Below are positions 52,719 to 60,902 of a stretch of DNA of 64,000 nucleotides, one piece after another. The DNA is taken from contig DHSM01000028.1 of assembly GCA_002408465.1 (NCBI GenBank), forward strand, positions 60,422 through 124,421, read 5' to 3'. The notes under the pieces were generated by a model. That model saw nothing but the letters and a program-made list of their open reading frames with translations, was not told where the DNA came from and ran no database searches. Made by a program: the position numbers and the translations under genes. Source of the stretch: Firmicutes bacterium UBA5286 (GTDB lineage: Bacteria; Bacillota; Proteinivoracia; UBA4975). The first letter of the stretch is position 1. Each line of letters starts with the position of its first letter.

Positions 52719-53318
52719 TTAATCAGTCCATATATCCTTAAGGAGAATCTCTAAACCCGGGAAGGCGGAATGGCTGAAGACCCCATCGCAGCAAGCTGCA
52801 GAATTAAGGGCATAGAGCTCATTGGTGAGGACAAAGGCCTCAATGGTACGCTCAACAGGATCCACAAGCCAATAATGGGGCACACCTGATTTCCGGTAGG
52901 CTTCCATTTTTAAGACCCGGTCACGCTGGTAACTGCCTGGAGAGAGAATTTCAATCAGCAATTCAGGGGAACCATTTATTCGCTGTTCTTCAACTATATT
53001 ACGCTGCTTGCCAGAGACATAGATCAAGTCAGGTTGAAATATGTCTGCAGCTGACAAGGTAACATCAAGAGGGGCATCGAACACGATACCCTCGGGATCC
53101 TTAGAGGAAAAGTAATCGGTCAGCATCCTCTGCAGCCGAGAACTGGTTATCTGATGGCGGGTTCCCGGAGAAGGATCCCGGATAATGACGCCATCCAGGA
53201 CTTCTATCTTGCAGCCAGGTTCCTCAGGCAACAGCAGGTAATCTTGATAAGTAATCTTATAGGCGGCGGCATTATCCCGGATTTCCCCTGCTTTTTTCTT
53301 CAACCCCATCACCCCCAA
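52719..53318 (-). CDS. Uma2 family nuclease-fold protein
   Basis: About 199 residues, Uma2 domain only: ITYQDYLLLPEEPGCKIEVL, FQPDLIYVSGKQRNIVEEQR, the active-site strand SPELLIEILSPG and PHYWLVDPVERTIEAFVL. It lacks the helix-turn-helix found on the copies at 11424 and 33790, although the preceding 20 residues are basic. Several starts are possible (TTG 53318, ATG 53309, TTG 53303), with GGGGGTG best spaced for the last. It is flanked on both sides by dispersed repeats. Confidence 0.8.
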   Translation of the reverse strand: MGVMGLKKKAGEIRDNAAAYKITYQDYLLLPEEPGCKIEVLDGVIIRDPSPGTRHQITSSRLQRMLTDYFSSKDPEGIVFDAPLDVTLSAADIFQPDLIYVSGKQRNIVEEQRINGSPELLIEILSPGSYQRDRVLKMEAYRKSGVPHYWLVDPVERTIEAFVLTNELYALNSAACCDGVFSHSAFPGLEILLKDIWTD

Positions 53319-53320
53319 CC

Positions 53321-53353
53321 TGCGACAATTAGGAACGGACCCTTTCTGTCGCA
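53321..53353 (+). repeat. dispersed intergenic repeat, copy 5
   Basis: TGCGACA at 53321 and TGTCGCA ending at 53353 flank GGAACGGACCCTTTC; the clearest copy for a consensus. It lies just upstream of the Uma2 gene at 53318. Confidence 0.85.
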
Positions 53354-53377
53354 GTTTTTATTTTTGCCTGCCTCCGG

Positions 53378-54112
53378 TCATTTTGTTATGCCTGCAAAAA
53401 TGGCGCTGACCGGCAGCTGCAAATCTGCAAATACCCTTGATTGTATTGTATCTTCTTCAGCGCAAGCTGTAACGCTGTCTATATCCCGATCCTTGGTAAA
53501 AGCATATTGAATGACATTTTTCTCTTCCATATCTACAAGCCAGTATTCTGACACTCCGCTTTTTAGATATAACTGTAATTTGATCGCCATATCCTTGCCC
53601 TTTGTTGAAGGAGACAGCACTTCAACAATCAGGGTGGGCACACCCTCATACTTACTGTCCCTGACCTTTTCTTGATCGCAAACCACGACTATATCCGGCT
53701 GCACAACATTGGGGTCTTCTTCAAACTTTGCGGCAAAACCAAAGAGCCTAATGTCTATAGGTGATGTCAACGATTGGCAAGAAGTTTTCTTAAAAAAATT
53801 ATAAAACGACCCGGCTATTTCATTAACTACTACCTGATGCTGAAAGCTTGGTGATGCCAAGAGATAGACGTCGCCATCAATCAGTTCGTATCTTTGATCC
53901 GACGATTCCACCAGTGCCAGATATTCTTCATAAGTAATTTTCTGCAGCGAGGGATAACTTTTCGCTTCCTCATGAATATAAAAATCCGGTTCAGTGTATC
54001 GGCTGAGTCTTGCTACACACTTTCCGTTTTTAACAACAATAATGTCTTCCTTCTCCGCCAACGCCAGATATTTACCAAAGGCATTCTGTATATCTGTGGA
54101 ACTTACGCGCAT
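53378..54112 (-). CDS. Uma2 family protein fused to an N-terminal Phd-type antitoxin domain
   Basis: A 244-residue protein. Residues 1-42 (MRVSSTDIQNAFGKYLALAE then KEDIIVVKNGKCVARLSRY) match the DNA-binding part of Phd/YefM antitoxins. A linker leads to a Uma2 domain from about residue 58: ITYEEYLALVESSDQRYELI, VVQPDIVVVCDQEKVRD, the strand PTLIVEVLSPSTKGKD and EYWLVDMEEKNVIQ. Phd fused to a nuclease fold suggests a single-chain regulatory or toxin-antitoxin-like unit; that is inference. GAGGTGATAGC precedes ATG 54112. Confidence 0.8.
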   Translation of the reverse strand: MRVSSTDIQNAFGKYLALAEKEDIIVVKNGKCVARLSRYTEPDFYIHEEAKSYPSLQKITYEEYLALVESSDQRYELIDGDVYLLASPSFQHQVVVNEIAGSFYNFFKKTSCQSLTSPIDIRLFGFAAKFEEDPNVVQPDIVVVCDQEKVRDSKYEGVPTLIVEVLSPSTKGKDMAIKLQLYLKSGVSEYWLVDMEEKNVIQYAFTKDRDIDSVTACAEEDTIQSRVFADLQLPVSAIFAGITK

Positions 54113-54200
54113 GCTATCACCTCAGCATAAAAATAGCATAGAATAGCTATATTAGCAAGAGAATAATAGCTATTTTTAGCTTTTCTGCACAATCAAAAAA

Positions 54201-54237
54201 ACCGCAGCAAGGGGGACGAACCCTTTCTGTCGCGGTT
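54201..54237 (+). repeat. dispersed intergenic repeat, copy 6
   Basis: ACCGC at 54201 and GCGGT at the far end flank GGGGGACGAACCCTTTCTGT. The stretch 54113-54377 otherwise shows no gene. Confidence 0.8.
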
Positions 54238-54377
54238 AGCACCTATTTTTGAATCTCAACTCTGGGTGATGCGCTCCAGTCGTCTCCTATATAGCCTCAA
54301 TTCCAGCAGCAACCTCCCCCCTGACAAAGTAAGGCCAAGACGACTCCCTATATCTTGAGATAACCCCTGCTTATGTT

Positions 54378-54938
54378 TTATTCTATATACGTGACTGTAT
54401 TTTCCCGCCGGGGGGCCCGTTCCCCCAAGGTTTCATTGCCGTGGCCCAGAGACAGGGCATACAGGGGTTCAAAGCCCTCCGGTATGCGCAGCTCCTTTAA
54501 CAGATAGGCGCCCTCCGGTTTTTCCATGGCAATTTTGAAAGAGGCGAGATAGCAGCTGCCTAACCCCAGGGAATAGGCAGCCAGGGCCATGTTTTGAATG
54601 GCATTGGCACAGTCGGCGGCGGCGAATTTGGCTTCCCTGTGGCCGGAGACGACGATGGCCATAGGCGCGCCCCGGAAATTGTCATAATCGGGGTCTTTGG
54701 CCCGTTCACGCACCTGTTCGTCACCGGACTGGAGCAGCACCTGCCGGTTGGCGGCAGAAATCTTATCCAACACTTTCCTGTCGGTGATAACGGTAAAATG
54801 CCAGGGCTGACGATTCATGGCCGAAGGGGAAAACCGACCGCATTCGAGTATTGTCTCAATCTTTTCTTTCTCTACCGGCGCAGTCTCGTAACTGCGGATA
54901 GACCTTCTCCCCAAGATACTCTTGATTGTTTCATTCAT
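54378..54938 (-). CDS. nitroreductase family flavoprotein
   Basis: A 186-residue FMN enzyme: SILGRRSIRSYETAPVEKEK at the start, SPSAMNRQPWHFTVITDRK for FMN binding, and a C-terminal ALSLGHGNETLGERAPRR. It would reduce nitro or quinone compounds, or another small electron acceptor, with NAD(P)H. ATG 54938 is chosen with AAAGGTGG upstream; GTG 54950 is an alternative. Terminator and repeat lie on either side. Confidence 0.9.
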   Translation of the reverse strand: MNETIKSILGRRSIRSYETAPVEKEKIETILECGRFSPSAMNRQPWHFTVITDRKVLDKISAANRQVLLQSGDEQVRERAKDPDYDNFRGAPMAIVVSGHREAKFAAADCANAIQNMALAAYSLGLGSCYLASFKIAMEKPEGAYLLKELRIPEGFEPLYALSLGHGNETLGERAPRRENTVTYIE

Positions 54939-54960
54939 CCCGAGAACCACCTTTCTTTTT

Positions 54961-54985
54961 TTTGTAACGGACTCTTACTGTCGCG
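54961..54985 (+). repeat. dispersed intergenic repeat, copy 7 (half)
   Basis: TAACGGACTCTTACTGTCGC, a half copy lacking the left GCGACA arm, between the nitroreductase and YpfJ-type genes. Confidence 0.6.
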
Positions 54986-55035
54986 CTATTGCTAAGAAGA
55001 AAGGGCATACCGCCCCCAGCCCCGATGTTAATTTA

Positions 55036-55869
55036 TTATTCCGGCGCGTTGAAGGTATCGCCATCGGCGATGGTGCCATACTTATATCCTCTCATAAACC
55101 AGCGTGCCCTCTGTTCTGAAGTGCCGTGGGTAAATCTGTCCGGGACCACATAGCCCCAGGTATCTTTTTGAATGCGGTCATCGCCTATCATGCTGGCCGC
55201 ATTCAGGGCTTCCTCAATATCACCCTCATCCAGCAGATTGCTTCTGGCCGCATAATGGGCCCAAACACCGGCAAAATAGTCCGCCTGCAGTTCCATCCTC
55301 ACCATCAGCTTATTAAATTCAGTTTCACTTAATCTGTTGCGCTTGGAATTAACCTGGTCGATGATCCCCATCTGGTGCTGGACATGGTGCCCGATTTCAT
55401 GGGCAATGACATAGGCCATGGCAAAATCCCCGGGAGCCTGGAATCGCTCTTTCAGCTCTGTATAAAAACTCAGGTCCAGGTAGACTTTCTGATCCCCGGG
55501 GCAATAAAAGGGGCCCACTGAAGAATCTGCCGCTCCGCAGGCTGACTGCACTGCTCCTGAATACAAAACCAGGTTGGGATACTGGTATTCCTTGCCTAAT
55601 TCTCCTCTAAGCAACTCGGTCCAAACATCTTCTGTTTCGGCCAAAACCACCGAGGCGAATTCCGCCAGCTCCTGTTCTTCAGCAGTCGCAACATAAGGCG
55701 CCTCAACCTGCCCGGACTGATTGCCAAGATACTCCAGGGGATTGCCTCCCATAAGGAGCACCACAATAGCTAATATAATAGTGCCGATTCCACCGCCAAC
55801 TAATCCCCTGGCGGGAGACCCCCTGCGATCTTCGACGTTTGCGCTGGACCTTCTTCCTTGCCACTTCAT
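55036..55869 (-). CDS. YpfJ-type zinc metallopeptidase
   Basis: A 277-residue protein with MKWQGRRSSANVEDRRGS at the start, a membrane helix (residues 24-41), the GPFYCPGDQKVYLD block and the zinc site IAHEIGHHVQHQMG, plus MELQADYFAGVWAHYA with a third ligand. This is the neutral zinc metallopeptidase (YpfJ, PF04228) family, whose substrate is unknown. GGAGGTGGAGGAGA precedes ATG 55869. Confidence 0.92.
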   Translation of the reverse strand: MKWQGRRSSANVEDRRGSPARGLVGGGIGTIILAIVVLLMGGNPLEYLGNQSGQVEAPYVATAEEQELAEFASVVLAETEDVWTELLRGELGKEYQYPNLVLYSGAVQSACGAADSSVGPFYCPGDQKVYLDLSFYTELKERFQAPGDFAMAYVIAHEIGHHVQHQMGIIDQVNSKRNRLSETEFNKLMVRMELQADYFAGVWAHYAARSNLLDEGDIEEALNAASMIGDDRIQKDTWGYVVPDRFTHGTSEQRARWFMRGYKYGTIADGDTFNAPE

Positions 55870-55973
55870 TCTCCTCCACCTCCCAGAGAATTTACTTTAA
55901 CAGATAGTCCTCAGGGAAATTGTATCAGTCAAAACCGCAATGCGCAATATCCGCATGTTCTGAAAGGCTGATC

Positions 55974-55999
55974 CAGTGACGGAACCTTACTGCCGCAGT
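55974..55999 (+). repeat. dispersed intergenic repeat, copy 8 (diverged)
   Basis: CAGTGACGGAACCTTACTGC and CGCAGT, a diverged copy in the gap between YpfJ-type and BlaI genes. Confidence 0.5.
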
Positions 56000-56141
56000 T
56001 TCAATCAAGGATCTTCAGAGGGGAAAAATATTATAATATTTCAGGCCGGATTGATGTTAGTCAAAAAACTTATTTTTAACAAATAAATGTATAATGCTGA
56101 CTATACTTTTAGGAAAACACGGCAAAGGCCTGTTCTTGCTG

Positions 56142-56169
56142 TTGACAAACTCGGTTTATAATTATAAAC
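56142..56169 (+). promoter_or_regulatory. promoter and operator of the BlaI/BlaR1 operon
   Basis: TTGACA at 56142-56147 precedes a perfect 16-bp palindrome GTTTATAATTATAAAC (56154-56169), which contains the TATAAA at 56163-56168 used as -10 (15-bp spacer). A second imperfect palindrome, TTATGGTTGGTAACCATAA, follows at 56175-56193. BlaI-type dimers normally bind such paired dyads overlapping the promoter. Confidence 0.65.
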
Positions 56170-56215
56170 TAGAATTATGGTTGGTAACCATAAACCGCCT
56201 CTAGGAGGGATCCAA

Positions 56216-56575
56216 ATGGAGAATCTCAAGCTTTGCGAAAGTGATTATCGTTTTATGCTGGTGGTATGGGAGAACGAACCAGTTGAATCCGGTCAGCTTG
56301 TGAAGCTGTGCGCCGACAAGCTTGGCTGGAAAAAGTCTACCACCTATACTGTGCTGAGAAAGATGCAGGAGAAGGGGCTATTGAAGAACGAGAACACCAT
56401 CGTATCAACTATCGTACCCAAAGAAAAAGTTCAGTCCTACGAGAGCAAATATTTCATTGAGAGAGCTTTTGCAGGTTCACTTCCCCAGTTTCTGTCATCT
56501 TTCCTCGGAGGGAAAACCATCTCTGCCCAGCAAGCTGATGAGATTAAGCGACTAATCGACGCCCATAAGGAGTGA
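56216..56575 (+). CDS. BlaI/MecI/CopY family repressor
   Basis: A 119-residue winged-helix repressor: LCESDYRFMLVVWENEPVES, then KLGWKKSTTYTVLRKMQEKG for the recognition helix and GLLKNENTIVSTIVPKEK. Regulation is by proteolysis triggered by the BlaR1-type sensor encoded 4 nt downstream. ATG 56216 is chosen because CTAGGAGGGATC precedes it; a frame opens at 56177 inside the operator region. Confidence 0.92.
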   Translation: MENLKLCESDYRFMLVVWENEPVESGQLVKLCADKLGWKKSTTYTVLRKMQEKGLLKNENTIVSTIVPKEKVQSYESKYFIERAFAGSLPQFLSSFLGGKTISAQQADEIKRLIDAHKE

Positions 56576-56579
56576 GGAC

Positions 56580-58739
56580 GTGGAATCGATATTCTTGAAA
56601 ATCCTCAACATGAGCATCACAGCAAGCTATGTGATTCTCGCGGTATTGGCAATTCGCCTTTTTCTGAGAAAAGCGCCGAAGAAATACTCCTACTTGCTGT
56701 GGAGCGTAGTTGGCTTCCGCTTAATATGTCCTGTATCCTTTTCGTCTGTGGTCAGCATCCTTAATACGTTAGATTTATCAAACGCGCAAACAAGCAGCGC
56801 TGCTTTGAACTATATCCCCAGGGATATTGGGCATATGGCGAATCCTAGGGTGACCATCGGCGTCCCCTTTGTGAACTCTGCAATCAGCGACAGCTTGCCA
56901 GCCCCGGCGCCCATGGCCAGCGTCAACCCTCTGCAGGTATGGATTACCATCGGCACTGTCCTATGGTGTGTCGGCATCGCCGCCCTGTTAATTTATAGTG
57001 TTGTCACCTATCTCAAAATCAAAGGCCGGATGGCAACTGCCGTTTTCATGGACACTAACGTATACGAATCCGATCAAATCAGGTCTCCCTTTATCCTTGG
57101 CTTTATCAGGCCAAAGGTATATATACCCTTCGGACTAAGTGAAAAAGAAAAGGATTATATTCTGCGGCACGAAGCTTATCATATCCGGAGGGGAGATCAC
57201 CTAATTAAGCCTTTGGCGTTTTTGATTCTCGTAATCCACTGGTTTAATCCCTCGACGTGGCTCGCCTTTGCCCTGATGACAAAGGATATGGAAATGAGTT
57301 GCGATGAAAAGGTGTTGTCGGTAACTGGCCCGGGAATCGTCAGGGACTACAGCTTATCTCTGCTTTCCTTTGCCGCAAACCTGCGTTTCCCCTGTGCAAG
57401 CCCCTTAGCCTTTGGCGAGACTGGCATCAAGCAACGGGTAAAGAATGTGCTGAATTTCAAGAAGCCCAAGGTCTGGGTGATAATCATTGCTGCATTGCTG
57501 TGCATAGCTGTCATCGCCGCCTGTGGGGCAAATCCCAATAAAAACAATGATACACCCCCGGATATAACCAGTCTTTATGGCAGATACAAGTTTTCCGAAA
57601 CCATTTATATGAACCCCCTCAGTTCCTCTAGGCCAATCGATGAGAATATGCCCTTTTATATCCTCAGTGCGGATGGGCTTGTCATAGAGGAACTCGACGG
57701 CACCGAGACGAAAGTGCCTGGGGTGTACGAAGCAGTCCCAGTAAATGAAGAAGACTTCAAAGAGGCCTTTATCACTGATGTCAGGACACCACGAATCTCA
57801 GCCTACAAGGTACGTTATCAATTTACTTTGAATGAGGATTCGTCCTCCTACCCAGTTTACAGAATCTATTACCTGGATGGGAGAATTTGGCTCGCCAGAC
57901 TGCATCACGACAAAATGTGGAGCATCTTTGAGCTTGTCGAAACCGCCGACCTCGTCCCTGAGAACAGCAACCCGGAGAAGCAAACCCCTGAAGATCCCAG
58001 CTCCCAGGTGCAGCAGCTCCTGTATGCCCTCTTTGATTCGGGGAATCGAATGCAGATTACCCTGGAAGTAACGGGACATGACCCACGGACCATCGAAACT
58101 AATGACCGCTGGTTTGCGGAGCGCTATGCGGTGCTGCTGAATGAATATAGCTGGCGACTTGCCCAAGAGGACGTGATTCCCAGCAGCTTCGACTATTCCC
58201 TCACCCTCTACTCGGCGGATAAAAGCACATCCTTCCGTTTTTTCGCCGACAGCAACGCAGTCTTCTATTCGGCTGAGGGTACAAAAAACTATTACCTGGC
58301 AACTGCTGAGGATGGCAACGACATTACCGCAAAGCTTCGGGCAGAGTATGACAGCCTTGAGGGCTCATACCAGTTGGTCTTCGTTGAGACCCCGAGCCGT
58401 GACTTTACCGAAGTCGCAAGCCTGTTCATGCAAGAATATGGAAAGCATCAGCTTGCCCTTTCGCCTGGCAGCACCTATGCCATAACCGACTTCAAGGTCA
58501 TAAAGATTGAAGTATATCTCACCGAGGATGGTGATGACACCAAGTTCTGTTTCTGGACCACATTTGCCGTTAAGCCTGCGGACTATGACGATACCTCTCC
58601 TTGGTGGGCAGGCAACAGTGAAGCCGGCAGGGGTAAGCTAAAAGGATATCTCACGATGTCCCGCCAGCTGCGCCTTGAGCGCGAGGGCAATATCTGGCGC
58701 TGCACCAATATGGGTACCGGCGGGGTGCCCCTGGAATGA
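56580..58739 (+). CDS. BlaR1/MecR1 family M56 sensor metallopeptidase with extra C-terminal region
   Basis: A 719-residue protein. Residues 1-325 form the M56 domain with four membrane helices and the zinc site LRHEAYHIRRGDH, plus MEMSCDEKVL. A fourth helix (IIIAALLCIAVIAACGANPN) ends in a lipobox-like AACG. The C-terminal 390 residues are outside the cell and do not show penicillin-binding SxxK/SxN order; they contain TSLYGRYKFSETIYMNPLSS and a later beta-rich domain. It is therefore probably a sensor for another signal than beta-lactams. GTG 56580 follows AAGGAGTGAGGAC. Confidence 0.85.
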   Translation: MESIFLKILNMSITASYVILAVLAIRLFLRKAPKKYSYLLWSVVGFRLICPVSFSSVVSILNTLDLSNAQTSSAALNYIPRDIGHMANPRVTIGVPFVNSAISDSLPAPAPMASVNPLQVWITIGTVLWCVGIAALLIYSVVTYLKIKGRMATAVFMDTNVYESDQIRSPFILGFIRPKVYIPFGLSEKEKDYILRHEAYHIRRGDHLIKPLAFLILVIHWFNPSTWLAFALMTKDMEMSCDEKVLSVTGPGIVRDYSLSLLSFAANLRFPCASPLAFGETGIKQRVKNVLNFKKPKVWVIIIAALLCIAVIAACGANPNKNNDTPPDITSLYGRYKFSETIYMNPLSSSRPIDENMPFYILSADGLVIEELDGTETKVPGVYEAVPVNEEDFKEAFITDVRTPRISAYKVRYQFTLNEDSSSYPVYRIYYLDGRIWLARLHHDKMWSIFELVETADLVPENSNPEKQTPEDPSSQVQQLLYALFDSGNRMQITLEVTGHDPRTIETNDRWFAERYAVLLNEYSWRLAQEDVIPSSFDYSLTLYSADKSTSFRFFADSNAVFYSAEGTKNYYLATAEDGNDITAKLRAEYDSLEGSYQLVFVETPSRDFTEVASLFMQEYGKHQLALSPGSTYAITDFKVIKIEVYLTEDGDDTKFCFWTTFAVKPADYDDTSPWWAGNSEAGRGKLKGYLTMSRQLRLEREGNIWRCTNMGTGGVPLE

Positions 58740-58749
58740 GCTTTGGATA

Positions 58750-58790
58750 AAATTGTGACAGTAAGGGTCCGTCCCTTACTGTCGCAATTT
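58750..58790 (+). repeat. dispersed intergenic repeat, copy 9 (long palindrome)
   Basis: AAATTGTGACAGTAAGGG on the left and CCCTTACTGTCGCAATTT on the right form an almost perfect 18-bp stem around TCCGT. It lies 11 nt after the BlaR1-type stop and probably terminates that operon. Confidence 0.8.
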
Positions 58791-58799
58791 CATTAGGGG

Positions 58800-58892
58800 C
58801 TACTGTTTTGTGCCGCACTTGGCGCAGAATTTTGCCTCTTTTCCCAGCTGACTTCCACACTGGGAGCAAAAGCGGCTGCCCCCTGCTTTTAG
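58800..58892 (-). pseudogene. zinc-ribbon C-terminal fragment
   Basis: Thirty codons after a TGA encode GGSRFCSQCGSQLGKEAKFC and AKCGTKQ, a typical zinc ribbon that ends a longer protein. No start codon is available, so this is the tail of a lost gene. Confidence 0.6.
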
Positions 58893-58935
58893 TCATATAC
58901 TTGAGGAAAAGGGCTATCCCATCTTGAAACAGCCC

Positions 58936-59775
58936 CTATGCAAAAACAATAGAAGCGCCAACAGTGCCGGGACCGGTATGCACCCCGATTACCGGACCCA
59001 CCTGGGTAAACAAAGAAGCCCGCACATTAAATACTGATTCCAGTTTGTCCTGAAGTTTCTCTGCCGCATCCTTGGCTGCTCCATGGGCGATTGCCAGGGC
59101 CTTGACAGTCCGGCCAACGGCCGCATGCTCCAGGGCGGAGACAATCCCACAGAGAGCCTTTTCCCGGCTGCGGGCAATGCCGGCGGGAACATAGACCCCC
59201 TCCTCATTTACGCGAATGACGGGCTTAATGTGCAGTAGCGATCCCAGCAGTCCCTTGACCGCTCCTATTCTACCGCCCTTATGCAGATATTCCAGCGTGT
59301 CCAGGGTGAAAATTGTTTCCATTTTATCCCGCATCATGCTAATCCGGTCCAGCACAGCCTGGACTGTAAGGCCTTCTTGGATTCCCTTGGCTGCTTCCAA
59401 GACCTGCTGACCAATGCCTAAGCTAATGGAGCGGGAATCGACAAGATGCACCTTGCCCGCGAACTTTTCCGCAGCCACATAGGCGGAATTGAGGGTGCCG
59501 CTGAGTCCGGAAGAGATGTGGACAGAAATAACTTCATCGTATTCCGCCAGGGCGCTTGCGTAGACAGAAGCAAAATCCTCCGGCGAGGGCTGAGAAGTCT
59601 TAGGCAGCTCGGATTCTGCCTCCAAACGGGTGTAAAATTCTTCAGAAGTCAGTTCGCAGTCCAAATATTGCTGATGGCCGAAGCTTACTTTCAAGGGTAA
59701 TACAAGTATCTTCCACTGTTTTATCAGCTGCTGGGGCAAATCTGCAGTGCTGTCAGTAACAAGGGCTATCTTCAT
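58936..59775 (-). CDS. DegV family fatty-acid-binding protein
   Basis: A 279-residue DegV/FakB-type protein: KIALVTDSTADLPQQLIKQW, SQPSPEDFASVYASAL, ISVHISSGLSGTLNSAYVAA and a final GVHTGPGTVGASIVF. These proteins bind a fatty acid and present it to the FakA kinase. No fakA gene is in the window. GGGGGGGTAC precedes the ATG. It is one of two non-identical DegV genes in tandem. Confidence 0.93.
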   Translation of the reverse strand: MKIALVTDSTADLPQQLIKQWKILVLPLKVSFGHQQYLDCELTSEEFYTRLEAESELPKTSQPSPEDFASVYASALAEYDEVISVHISSGLSGTLNSAYVAAEKFAGKVHLVDSRSISLGIGQQVLEAAKGIQEGLTVQAVLDRISMMRDKMETIFTLDTLEYLHKGGRIGAVKGLLGSLLHIKPVIRVNEEGVYVPAGIARSREKALCGIVSALEHAAVGRTVKALAIAHGAAKDAAEKLQDKLESVFNVRASLFTQVGPVIGVHTGPGTVGASIVFA

Positions 59776-59910
59776 TTATCAGTACCCCCCCCAAATATAA
59801 ACTTATCTATATTATAAATACTGCCTGTAAAGCTGGTTAGGGGAAAAATTTTAGCAATACCTGTTACGGCGGGTCAAAAATCTCCATCCACCGAGATCCA
59901 GTGTCGATTT

Positions 59911-59932
59911 TGCGACAAAAAGGTCCGTCCCC
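59911..59932 (-). repeat. dispersed intergenic repeat, copy 10
   Basis: TGCGACAAAAAGGTCCGTCC and CC; in reverse it equals the copy at 12169-12191. It lies between the two DegV genes. Confidence 0.75.
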
Positions 59933-59936
59933 GGTG

Positions 59937-60824
59937 TTAATCTTCCCGCTTGTCACCGACAAAGAAAAGGGCTACAGTGCCGGGTCCGGTATGGGAACCG
60001 ATGACGGTGCCGACGCTGTTGATCATGACTGGCCCATTGAGACGAGGGAATTTCGCTTCCACCTGGTCGGCGACCTTGCGGGCGTCATCATAGCAGGCGG
60101 AATTGGAGATAAAGCATTTGCCGGAATAAGCGGCGCCGTCGATCGCATGGGCCTCCATCATATGTACTATTTCTTCTATGACGCGCTTTTTGCTGCGGAC
60201 TTTCTTGCGGGGAATGAGCTTTCCGTCATAGCTCATATTTAGCAGGGGACAAATATTGAGCAAAGAGCCCATAATCGCAGCGGCGGCAGAAATGCGGCCC
60301 CCCCGCTTATAGTGGGACAAATCCGTGGAAAAGAACCAGTGATGCACCTTGAGTCTATTTTCCTCTGCCCAGGCTTGTACCTCTTCAATTCCTTCGCCTC
60401 TGTCCCGCATGTCTGCCAACATATCCATGAGCAGCCCGTAACCTGATGAGGCTCCCAGAGAATCGACGATGCTGATTTTGCGGTCAGGATATTTCTCCAG
60501 AAGCTGATCCCTGGCAACAACTGCTGAATTATAGGACCCGGATAAGCCTGAGGAAAGAGAAACGTGCAAAACATCTTGACCATTCTTTAAAAAAGGCTCA
60601 AAGAAGCCGATAAACTGCCCTACGCTGACCTGAGAAGTAGTAGGCATTGCCCCCGCTTCAATTCTCCTGTAAAATTCAGCGAAAGAAATGGTTTGCCCAA
60701 GGTCATCAGCATACTCTTTACCATCCAGCATGTAGTGAAAACAAACGAAGGGGATTTTCCTTGCTTGGAAATACTCATAAGGCAGATCAGCTGTTGAACA
60801 GCATGTGAGCATAAATTTATTCAT
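59937..60824 (-). CDS. DegV family fatty-acid-binding protein (second copy)
   Basis: A 295-residue DegV protein of another subgroup: LTCCSTADLPYEYFQARKIP, MPTTSQVSVGQFIGFFEPFL, VSLSSGLSGSYNSAVVARDQ and GSHTGPGTVALFFVG. It keeps the family's fatty-acid-binding Ser pair. Divergence from the neighbour suggests a different fatty-acid preference. AAGGGAGAATATG in front gives ATG 60824. Confidence 0.92.
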   Translation of the reverse strand: MNKFMLTCCSTADLPYEYFQARKIPFVCFHYMLDGKEYADDLGQTISFAEFYRRIEAGAMPTTSQVSVGQFIGFFEPFLKNGQDVLHVSLSSGLSGSYNSAVVARDQLLEKYPDRKISIVDSLGASSGYGLLMDMLADMRDRGEGIEEVQAWAEENRLKVHHWFFSTDLSHYKRGGRISAAAAIMGSLLNICPLLNMSYDGKLIPRKKVRSKKRVIEEIVHMMEAHAIDGAAYSGKCFISNSACYDDARKVADQVEAKFPRLNGPVMINSVGTVIGSHTGPGTVALFFVGDKRED

Positions 60825-60902
60825 TCATATTCTCCCTTCTGCAAAACAACTGCATTGCATTTGATTGGAACCATCGCCTAACTAACCAGTTAACATACCT
60901 CC

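Noticed and set aside
58651..58896. 81-codon minus-strand frame over the BlaR1-type gene end
   Set aside because: A different frame of the same segment encodes a clear zinc ribbon (CSQCG and CAKCG), so this frame is a shadow.
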